DNA from: CBDDDW01 sp965226805
GTDB taxonomy: Bacteria; Chloroflexota; Dehalococcoidia; Lucifugimonadales; JAGWBF01
Assembly: GCA_965226805.1 (NCBI GenBank)
Contig: CBDDDW010000022.1
Span: forward strand, 47,693-111,692
Reading direction: 5' to 3'
DNA length: 64,000 nt
Both the position numbers and the translations under genes were made by a program. The notes under the pieces were generated by a model, which did not search any database, was not told the origin of the DNA, and was given only the letters and a program-made list of their open reading frames with translations. This document shows positions 25,485 through 32,725 of the stretch, in pieces. How positions within the stretch are numbered: the stretch's first letter is position 1; every line of letters begins with the position of its first letter.

Positions 25485-26504
25485 TTACTCGTGGCGCAGG
25501 GCACTGTCGACAAGCTGCACTCCCGACTGCCCGGTCGGTACGACGATTGGCCCCCACCAGGGTCTCATGCTCTTGTACCATTCAATCGTGTCGGTTAAAC
25601 CCTCTTCCAACCCGACGAAGGGCTTCCAGCCCAAACTGCTAATCTTGGACGAATTCATAGAATATCGTCTGTCGTTTACCTGGCGGTCGGGTATGTGTTC
25701 GACCATGGTTGTGTCCAACCCTAGATGTCGGAGAATGAGTTCAGCTACAGTGAGGTTGGTATATAACTCTCCGGCGCCGATGTTGTAGACCTCACCCCCT
25801 ACCCCCTTGTGGAGTGCAATATCGATCGCCTGACAATTGTCGAGAACCCAGATCCAATCTCGCACGTGTCGCCCGTCGGCGTGGAGCTGGATCGGTTCGC
25901 CCTGAAGACACCGGATGATGGACTTCGCGATGAACTTCTCGGGATGCTGCCACGGACCGTAGTTGTTGGAGCTCCGCGTGATAGATACGTTAAGACCAAA
26001 AGTGGCATGGTATGCCGTTACCATTTCGTCGGCGCCCGCTTTGCTCGCCGCATAAGGGTTCCTCGGGGTGAGGGGCGACTGCTCACTAACGGACCCAAAA
26101 GGAACTTCTCCATACACCTCGTCGGTGCTGACATGGACCATCTTTCGAATGCCGCACCTGATCGCATTTTCCAATACGATACTGGTCCCCAGGACGTTTG
26201 TGTGAACGAAGAAGGTCGGGCCTGCCAGGGACCGGTCAACATGGCTCTCAGCGGCGAAGTTTACAATCGCCTCTACATCAAAGCGTTTCAGAGTCTCCTC
26301 CACCGCTGTACTGTCACAAATGTCCTCTTGGACAAAGAAGAATCTGTCTGGGAAGTCGGCCCTTAGATCGTCCAGCCTCGAAGATATGCCTGCGTAGGTC
26401 AGCCGGTCGAATACGATGACCGTATAGGCATCATAGGTATGCAAGAGATGTCGAGCGAAGTGGGAGCCGATGAGGCCCGCTCCTCCGGTCACCAGAACGC
26501 GCAC
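25485..26504 (-). CDS. rfbB: dTDP-glucose 4,6-dehydratase
   Basis: 339 aa extended SDR. Cofactor motif 'VLVTGGAGLIGSHFARHLL', 'IVNFAAESHVDRSLAGP', 'MVHVSTDEVYGEVPFGSVSE', catalytic Tyr-Lys in 'NPYAASKAGADEMV', and 'RSSNNYGPWQHPEKFI' are the RmlB signatures. It converts dTDP-glucose to dTDP-4-keto-6-deoxyglucose. The GTG start at 26504 is preceded by GGGAGAG. First gene of the glycan operon; no rfbA (thymidylyltransferase) is in the window. Confidence 0.92.
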   Translation of the reverse strand: MRVLVTGGAGLIGSHFARHLLHTYDAYTVIVFDRLTYAGISSRLDDLRADFPDRFFFVQEDICDSTAVEETLKRFDVEAIVNFAAESHVDRSLAGPTFFVHTNVLGTSIVLENAIRCGIRKMVHVSTDEVYGEVPFGSVSEQSPLTPRNPYAASKAGADEMVTAYHATFGLNVSITRSSNNYGPWQHPEKFIAKSIIRCLQGEPIQLHADGRHVRDWIWVLDNCQAIDIALHKGVGGEVYNIGAGELYTNLTVAELILRHLGLDTTMVEHIPDRQVNDRRYSMNSSKISSLGWKPFVGLEEGLTDTIEWYKSMRPWWGPIVVPTGQSGVQLVDSALRHE

Positions 26505-26851
26505 GTTGTCTCTCCCTCAGCCTCATATTTACCACGGCGCGGGTTGGGCGGGAGGCAACCATAACCTCTTGTAGGGACGGTGAAAATTCCCATTGGTAAC
26601 AGACTCATACCCCAGACCGACGAATGTTGTCCCGGGATGCGCTCCAGTGCATACGCAAGTTAGCGCGCCCAGGCTCGGCGGTCGCCTGGGACCCGCCTGC
26701 GTGCTTCAAGCCCTTCTTATCACGGCCTCAGTCACTAAGTCAAGCCTTAGCCCGCTACCGGGCATCAAGGCACATGTAGACGTTCGGTGACATCTGAGCC
26801 GTTGGGCGTACCTTGACAGGGAGTTGAATCTGGGACTCGGCCCTTCCGAGG
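26505..26851. other. Intergenic region upstream of the glycan operon
   Basis: No supportable reading frame, RNA or repeat. It lies between two minus-strand genes and must hold the promoter of the rfb operon, but no convincing -35/-10 pair is visible. Confidence 0.3.
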
Positions 26852-28381
26852 TTATAGGCCGGGAGAGACTCGCTTGGCCAGACGGTTCAGACTGCCGACC
26901 TCAGCCGAGTCCGGATCGGCGCCTCTCCACTCCTGCATGGCTGAGCGAAGACTGGCGGCAGCTTCGTCGGGCTTCCCGCCGTTTGCCTGCGCACGTCCCA
27001 GCCAATATGTATCTCGTGGTGAGGGTCGCTGTGCGAGGCGAGACCGCAGCATTTCCTCCGCCTTGTCAAATCTAGCAGCCCGGAGATAAGCCTCCAGGAG
27101 GGTGTCTTCGAACACCTCCCGCTGAGCGTGGCTCTGGCCTATTCGGGTAAGCTGTCCCAACAGGGGTTCTAGCAGGCTTATAGCGTCGTCATATGCGCCG
27201 TCAGCGAACTCTCCAATGCCCTTCACCAGGGGTACAGTGACCTCGGCGGCCAGCGGGTCCCCCTGGTCTGCCAGACCCTGCAGGCGCCGTAGCAGCCGCC
27301 CCAGGTCTTCCCTGTCTCCGGCTGCAGCGAAGGCCATCGCGGCATAGGCGTCCCTGGATGCCGGCCCTGGCGAATCAGCGGCCGGAGTCGCCAGGTCTCG
27401 GACCTCCTCCCAGGGAAGCGGCGGATGGGGGGAGTCGCCATACATCTGGAACCGCCACAAAAGTGATGCGCTATCACTCAGCGAGGCGATGCTCTTGGCC
27501 GTCACCGCCGGACGTATCCGGTCCTCGTACAGCTCCAGGACCCTCTGGTAGCGGCCCGTAGCCAGCTCCGCGAGTGCCAGGTGCCAGGACAGGTGGATGT
27601 GGAAGGGAGCTCGCCGATCGAGGCTGGGCAGCCAGTCTTCAAGGAACTGTGTGCCACCAGGGTGGTCGCCCGTCTCGAAATATACGTGAGTCACGGAGTG
27701 GGCTGCCCAGGCGCTGGTCGGCCTCTGTTCTAGAGAACGCTCCGCCATACGGCGGGCTTGGCCTAATTCCCCAGTCTCATGGTGAGCGAAGGCGTAGCTC
27801 CCCAGGAAGGCCCAATCGTCGCCGTATTCGGACTCGACGCTGTCCAACAATGATCGAAGCTCCCAGGGGAAATTTCGGACTCCAGCGCCGCTGCAACCTA
27901 CGGCATACAGCGATTGGGCCTGCCTGAGCATCAGGATATCCCGGGGAAACTCGGCCAGGTGTTCACGAAGCAGCGCTAGGGACTGGGGGCCCTTGCCATC
28001 GATGTACAACCCGATGACATCGACCTGCCGCCGCTCCCGCGGAGAGACATTCGCTGCCAAAGATCGGGCTCGTTCTATATGCGCCCTGGACTCCGATACA
28101 CGCCCCTGAGCCATCAGCGACAGGGCTAGGGCGGCACATACAAGGGCGAACTGTTCGTCGGCTGCGAGAGCTTCCCCGAACCTTTCATCCTGGCCGTACT
28201 CGTAGGAGAGCAGCAGGTCCAGTCCCTCCACCCACTGTTCTACGGCTTTCGTGGAATTGGTCGTAACCGGAAGTCCGTACCGGTCCTCAAGCCTGGTGCT
28301 CCCCTGCATCATCCACGCTCCCGATCTCCAGCGTTCCTCTGCGTTAGCGGCAGTGTAAACAAGGCTGTCGAAGGCTGTCAA
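26852..28381 (-). CDS. Tetratricopeptide repeat protein, TTC38-like
   Basis: 509 aa of paired helices. The central block 'SAWAAHSVTHVYFETGDHPGGTQFLEDW' followed by 'APFHIHLSWHLALAELATGRYQRVLELYEDRI' is the signature of the TTC38 family (H-x-x-x-H-V, FL-x-x-W, HL-x-WH-x-AL). Earlier segments ('LALSLMAQGRVSESRAHIERARSLA') and later ones ('AYLRAARFDKAEEMLRSRL', 'QANGGKPDEAAASLRSAM') are ordinary TPRs. No catalytic motif or signal peptide is visible, so it is probably a cytoplasmic scaffold. Function unknown; the family is common in environmental Chloroflexota and Actinobacteria. Confidence 0.75.
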   Translation of the reverse strand: MTAFDSLVYTAANAEERWRSGAWMMQGSTRLEDRYGLPVTTNSTKAVEQWVEGLDLLLSYEYGQDERFGEALAADEQFALVCAALALSLMAQGRVSESRAHIERARSLAANVSPRERRQVDVIGLYIDGKGPQSLALLREHLAEFPRDILMLRQAQSLYAVGCSGAGVRNFPWELRSLLDSVESEYGDDWAFLGSYAFAHHETGELGQARRMAERSLEQRPTSAWAAHSVTHVYFETGDHPGGTQFLEDWLPSLDRRAPFHIHLSWHLALAELATGRYQRVLELYEDRIRPAVTAKSIASLSDSASLLWRFQMYGDSPHPPLPWEEVRDLATPAADSPGPASRDAYAAMAFAAAGDREDLGRLLRRLQGLADQGDPLAAEVTVPLVKGIGEFADGAYDDAISLLEPLLGQLTRIGQSHAQREVFEDTLLEAYLRAARFDKAEEMLRSRLAQRPSPRDTYWLGRAQANGGKPDEAAASLRSAMQEWRGADPDSAEVGSLNRLAKRVSPGL

Positions 28382-28565
28382 CGGTCACTTTGATCCTGTG
28401 GCCCACCTCCGGCCCCGGGCTATCTCACACCCTGCGCCTTGTGGCAGCGTTGGCTGGCAGTACACCGACCTGACAAAGAAAACAGAACAGCAGGCATATT
28501 ACCTGATGTCCGGTCTCCCCCTACTCGTGCGTTACACCACTATCCCAGCAGGTAAGGAGGTATAG

Positions 28566-28582
28566 TGTCACTAATCTACTGG
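28566..28582 (+). repeat. Isolated IS-end-like sequence TGTCACTAATCTACTGG
   Basis: TGTCACTAATCTAC here is repeated at 63782. The TGT start with the -CTAC[C/T]GGA- continuation looks like the terminal repeat of IS481-type elements. No transposase lies next to this copy. It is either an excision scar or coincidence. Confidence 0.3.
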
Positions 28583-28657
28583 ACGAGTACAAGCTTTTGA
28601 CATGGGTAGGGAAACGATGTAGGATAAGCGGCGCCGACCGTTCAAGATACGTATCCA

Positions 28658-30988
28658 ATGGCAAGTGCGGAGGGTTCTGACTTGGGGAACGAGGTCAAAG
28701 GCCAACAAAAGGGCGAGGGTCCGCGGTCTCTCCTGGCCGCGCCGCCCGTCGACCCTGCGTTCGCTAGGGAACTGGACGAGCTTGTTGCCCTGGCCAGAAA
28801 GGGACAGCGGGCCGACAGCCGTTTCTTCAACCCTCCGGACGATTGGCTCGTTAACCGTATGCCCATCCTGCAAGACCTGCCCCAAGAGGAGCAGGAGCGC
28901 ATCCTGGAAGAGGCCCGACAGGTAACGCAGGAGGCTGACCAAGCCAACCTGGCAGGGAAAGCCGCAAGTCGCGCCGGGCCTGGCGTTGTGATCAGGTTGG
29001 ATAATGGGGGCGTTGCCTTCTACAGCCAGATGGGAGTGGCCCGCCGGCCTGACTTGACTCAGTATTTCATTGATGGCTTCTCAAGAAACCGTGATGCCAT
29101 GGCTTTCAGCGAGGCCAATCAGTCTCTGTTTGCCGAGGTTTTCGCCAGAATTAATTCCTACATGAAACGCCACTTCGAATCGGGCGATACCGTCATCCAG
29201 TCCGACAGGCGGATCTGTGACGCGCCCGGCCGCTCTTTCCATGCTCGCCAGCTGTTGTTCGGCACTCAATATCTTCAGATTCCCATGATGTGGCGCCAGC
29301 TCACCTTCGACCTTCCCGAGAGTGAGCGTCGAGGGGAGCCCGATATCCTGGAGGTCTCGATTCCCGACTGGCTCGAGGATCTGGAGCTGGAGGAAGATCT
29401 CAAGGTACGCATCAACGAGTCTGGCTTGACCAAGCTGGTCTTCAAAGCACCCACCAAGGGGCTCTCGCTGCACCTGGGCTTCGATTACGTGGGCGAGCAC
29501 AAGATGGGCCCACTCTCCATCGCGATGTTCCTGGTTAAGCAGGCCAAAGGATTAGCGGTGCAGGGGGCTTTGAGCCTGGCACGGACGAGGACTTTCGAGG
29601 GCAAATTGACAAACACCGCCCTGGTCACAGTCGGGCCGTCATTGCACGGGAAGAGTACCCTCACCATCATGATGGAACTGGCTAATAGTCAGCTCGCTGC
29701 ACTCCTTGGTCTGGAGAAAGACCCCGAGGAAGGCATATGCCCAATGAATGACGACATCGTACTGCTTCAGCCCCTCGATGGGGGTACGAGGGCGGACCAG
29801 GGCCGAAACCGCGTGAGGATCACCCATGGGATCGACGGCACCGAGAACAACTTCTACGCCGTCCCCTTCGGGCTGACTCAACAAGATGACCCTATCGCCT
29901 ACGAGGTGGCGCGAGGCACTAAAGAGGCGCCTAACCCTCAGGAGACGCTGGAGAATGTGCCCGTCAACCCTGAAGACGGGACGCCGGATTATCTGAAGAA
30001 CCCTGTCCGCAATATGCGCATGATCCTCTCTCGCCCGCGCCTGCTCGCAAGGAAAGGCGCACTCCACTTGCTAGAGGCGATCACAGACGGGACTATGAAG
30101 GATTCAGTTCACGTGCCTTTGGAGTACACTGACCGGATATTCTGGCAGGCGGTGATGCGCCAGAATACGATCGTCCCTCCTCTGAGGCGACTCAACCTCG
30201 AGCAGTACATAAGGGTGTTAATGTATGGCGAGGCTGTCCAAATGGGAGCTGCGGCCGGAGCCATAGGTAGGCCATATGTGGAGTTCTTTTCCGATCCGTT
30301 TATCATCGGGCTGGAGGACGACAACGCGAATTTGTTGTACAACATACTAAAAGAGATGGCCCAGGGAGGATTGCACCAGGAGTATTACGTCTTCAACACC
30401 GGCGGGGTCGGCGCGGATACCAACGAGGAGGCCAGCGGCCGGCTATATAAGAAGATCCCGAGGGAATTGACCCTCATGCTTCAGGAGGCGCTGCTCCGCC
30501 AGGCCATAAAGTTCGAGCACGACGCGACCCTGGGCTCGGAAGTCGCCGTGTCCATCACCAACTCGCAAGGGGAGGATGTCCGGGACCTCAGAAGGGAGTG
30601 GCTGCCCCGTGAGATTTATGGAGAGGCAGAGTACACCCGCCGAATGTTGGAGCTGAGCCGGCGAAGGTATTACGGCCAGAGTCCGGAGGACAAGGCAGGC
30701 ATCCTGCGCTATACCAAGGTGAATGGTGAACTCTTGGACATTAGGGATATCCCTGAGCCAACCAACGAGCGGGAGCTTGCGTGGCTGCTCTCCTTCTACT
30801 GGCACGTAGACCAGGCCTACAATTCGTTGCCCGAGCTGGCAGGGCACCTACACGAAGGGCAGCCTCCGGGCCCCAGCCTCATGAAAGCGATTCAGCAGAA
30901 ATACGAGCAAGGCCGGTCTCAAGGTCTTCAGTTGCCGTCTGATAGCCTGGGCGCTCATGAGAGCCTGGGACTCGCTCACCCGGATTGA
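28658..30988 (+). CDS. Divergent PEP carboxykinase (ATP)-fold protein
   Basis: 776 aa, cytoplasmic. Several blocks follow the order of ATP-type PEPCK: 'SDRRICDAPGRSFHARQLLFG' (residues ~182-202, the R-x-x-x-x-x-A-x-x-LF region), 'YVGEHKMGPLSIAMFLVKQ' (~278, compare Y-x-GE-M-K-K), a P-loop 'VGPSLHGKSTL' (~325-335) in place of G-L-S-G-T-G-K-T, and 'CPMNDDIVLL' (~361) at the metal-binding loop. At 776 aa it is far longer than typical ~530-aa enzymes, with an extra charged N-terminus. Whether it still makes PEP from oxaloacetate or phosphorylates something else cannot be told. It stands alone, with no operon partner. Confidence 0.55.
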   Translation: MASAEGSDLGNEVKGQQKGEGPRSLLAAPPVDPAFARELDELVALARKGQRADSRFFNPPDDWLVNRMPILQDLPQEEQERILEEARQVTQEADQANLAGKAASRAGPGVVIRLDNGGVAFYSQMGVARRPDLTQYFIDGFSRNRDAMAFSEANQSLFAEVFARINSYMKRHFESGDTVIQSDRRICDAPGRSFHARQLLFGTQYLQIPMMWRQLTFDLPESERRGEPDILEVSIPDWLEDLELEEDLKVRINESGLTKLVFKAPTKGLSLHLGFDYVGEHKMGPLSIAMFLVKQAKGLAVQGALSLARTRTFEGKLTNTALVTVGPSLHGKSTLTIMMELANSQLAALLGLEKDPEEGICPMNDDIVLLQPLDGGTRADQGRNRVRITHGIDGTENNFYAVPFGLTQQDDPIAYEVARGTKEAPNPQETLENVPVNPEDGTPDYLKNPVRNMRMILSRPRLLARKGALHLLEAITDGTMKDSVHVPLEYTDRIFWQAVMRQNTIVPPLRRLNLEQYIRVLMYGEAVQMGAAAGAIGRPYVEFFSDPFIIGLEDDNANLLYNILKEMAQGGLHQEYYVFNTGGVGADTNEEASGRLYKKIPRELTLMLQEALLRQAIKFEHDATLGSEVAVSITNSQGEDVRDLRREWLPREIYGEAEYTRRMLELSRRRYYGQSPEDKAGILRYTKVNGELLDIRDIPEPTNERELAWLLSFYWHVDQAYNSLPELAGHLHEGQPPGPSLMKAIQQKYEQGRSQGLQLPSDSLGAHESLGLAHPD

Positions 30989-31113
30989 GTACGTCCCGGC
31001 AGGTTAGACGCTCCCCTTTTCCTGGCTAAGATCCTGTCCTGGGTCTATCGAAGGATGGGGAGTCAGAGAGATGATCGAATAAGGGTTCAGCACCCTGCCA
31101 GGCCTTCGACACG

Positions 31114-31521
31114 ATGAAAGACAAGGGAAAGATTACCGTTGTCAGATTCATCCAGGCGATCAACAACCACAACGTTGATAGGTTGGTCCGTCTGATTACC
31201 AAAGACCATCAATTCTTCGACTCGACGGGCGTCAGGGTGGCAAACGGGGACGAAGTTCGAGAAGCATGGGGAACGTACTTCGCCATGTTCCCCGATTACC
31301 ACATCGCGGTGGTTAACATTCTGCAGGAGGGGGACCTGGTCGCCGTGTTTGGGACCTTCAGGGGCACGTTGGCGGTGAACGGGCAACTTAGCCAAGAGAA
31401 CAAATGGGAAATGCCCGCATCCTGGAAGGCCACGATTCGAAACAACCGCGTTGCTAGCTGGCAAGTGTATGCCGATAACCTGCCCGTACACCTGGTGATG
31501 GAGCGTAACCAAGTTACCTGA
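31114..31521 (+). CDS. SnoaL-like / NTF2-fold protein
   Basis: 135 aa with the usual SnoaL pattern: 'VVRFIQAINNHNVDRLVRLITKDHQFFDSTG' (N-terminal helix pair and first strand, described in part), 'EVREAWGTYFAMFPDYHIAVVNILQEGDLVAVFGTFRGT' and a last strand 'ATIRNNRVASWQVYAD'. The domain forms an alpha+beta cone that binds small molecules. Members act as polyketide cyclases, isomerases or have no known function. No substrate can be assigned. Confidence 0.75.
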   Translation: MKDKGKITVVRFIQAINNHNVDRLVRLITKDHQFFDSTGVRVANGDEVREAWGTYFAMFPDYHIAVVNILQEGDLVAVFGTFRGTLAVNGQLSQENKWEMPASWKATIRNNRVASWQVYADNLPVHLVMERNQVT

Positions 31522-31535
31522 TCGGGGCCCTCACC

Positions 31536-31673
31536 GTGTCCACCGACGCCCAAAGCTATGATCTCAGCGGCTACGACGAATCTGATGTGTATTTGCGCCA
31601 CCATTCGTCGGAGTTACGCTTGGAACCGGCAAGGGGGTACATGCTGGCTACCGCCGAGCGCATGACCAGCTGA
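31536..31673 (+). CDS. Possible small protein, 45 aa
   Basis: A GTG-started frame (VSTDAQSYDLSGYDESDVYL...) ends with TGA at 31671. The amino-acid composition looks protein-like (Y/D/R-rich, no low complexity) and it fills the space before the SDR promoter. No clear ribosome binding site and no recognised family. It could be the tail of a decayed gene. Confidence 0.25.
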   Translation: MSTDAQSYDLSGYDESDVYLRHHSSELRLEPARGYMLATAERMTS

Positions 31674-31726
31674 TAGGCGTCCTTGACTTTGAGCGATATG
31701 GTTCTTTAATCTCTCCTGAAATTTCA

Positions 31727-31735
31727 TGCTATACT
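31727..31735 (+). promoter_or_regulatory. Extended -10 promoter of the SDR gene
   Basis: TGCTATACT, an extended -10 (TGn-TATACT), 29 bases upstream of the ATG at 31764. No good -35 is visible at 17 bases, as expected for the extended -10 type. Confidence 0.4.
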
Positions 31736-31763
31736 CCCGCGGATCAGATTCTTAAAGGGAGGC

Positions 31764-32573
31764 ATGATTACAATGGTCGATTCGACAAGACTGGACCAGC
31801 AGGTGGCTATCGTGACCGGCGGCGCCCAGGGTATCGGCAAGGCTGTGGCCCTGACCCTGGCGGAGGCCGGTGCGGCTATGGTGATCGGAGATCTCCAGGA
31901 TGCACAGGGGACCGTGTCCGAGATCCAGTCCGCTGGTAGTAGGGCCGTGAGTATGGTCATGGACACCAGCTCCTCGGTCGATGCCCGAGCTCTTGTGGGC
32001 CTCGCCCTGAAGGAGTATGGCCGCCTGGACATTCTTGTGAACAATGCGGGCATAGACGCTCCCCTTGGCAACGCCTGGGATCTGCCCCAACAGGAGTGGG
32101 ACCGCACCATCGCCGTGAACCTGAGCGGCGTGTTCTATTGCTGCCAGGCAGCTCTCGAGCCGATGCTGAAAGCCGGCAAGGGCAGTATCGTGAATATGAG
32201 CTCCCAGTCGGCCTACGTAGGCCTGAAGGGCATATCCGTGGCGTACAGTGCCAGCAAGGCGGGATTGTTGGGCCTCACGGTAGCCTTATCGGTGCAGGTG
32301 GCGGACAAGGGGGTTCGCGTCAACGCGATTCTGCCTGGTTTAGTGGCATCCAAGGCCGTGGAACCGACCCCGGAGGTCAAGGCCGTTTGGGAGCGAGAGG
32401 TCCCTCTTGGGGCGGGCACGCCGAGGGACATTGCGGAGGCCATCAGGTACCTGGTGAGCCCAGCCGCCCGGTGGGTCTCCGGGACGCTGTTCGACATTCA
32501 CGGTGGCCGCCCCCCAGGTTCCTGGCTGGAACCGCTAATCGAGGCCGGTTCGGTGGGCTACCGCCAATCCTAG
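31764..32573 (+). CDS. Short-chain dehydrogenase/reductase
   Basis: 269 aa classical SDR. Cofactor loop 'VAIVTGGAQGIGKAVAL', 'GDLQDA' at the end of strand 2 (suggesting NAD preference), 'LDILVNNAGIDAP', catalytic Ser in 'IVNMSSQSAYVG', Tyr-x-x-x-Lys in 'VAYSASKAGLLGL', and 'VRVNAILPGLV'. C-terminal 'RWVSGTLFDIHGG' is standard. It oxidises or reduces an unidentified alcohol/ketone. ATG 31764 follows GGGAGG; an alternative ATG lies three codons in. Confidence 0.9.
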   Translation: MITMVDSTRLDQQVAIVTGGAQGIGKAVALTLAEAGAAMVIGDLQDAQGTVSEIQSAGSRAVSMVMDTSSSVDARALVGLALKEYGRLDILVNNAGIDAPLGNAWDLPQQEWDRTIAVNLSGVFYCCQAALEPMLKAGKGSIVNMSSQSAYVGLKGISVAYSASKAGLLGLTVALSVQVADKGVRVNAILPGLVASKAVEPTPEVKAVWEREVPLGAGTPRDIAEAIRYLVSPAARWVSGTLFDIHGGRPPGSWLEPLIEAGSVGYRQS

Positions 32574-32725
32574 GGGCGCCCCTAGATCAGGCTGATGAAG
32601 AAGGGGAGTGCAGAGGGGCGAAGCCCCTTGCCGGTCCGCCTCAGGCGGATGAGAGCCCGTCCTGAGCCTGCCGAAAAGAATGGGGTCAGGGGGATGTCGG
32701 ACCGATTTTTCAGCACCCTCTTAGA

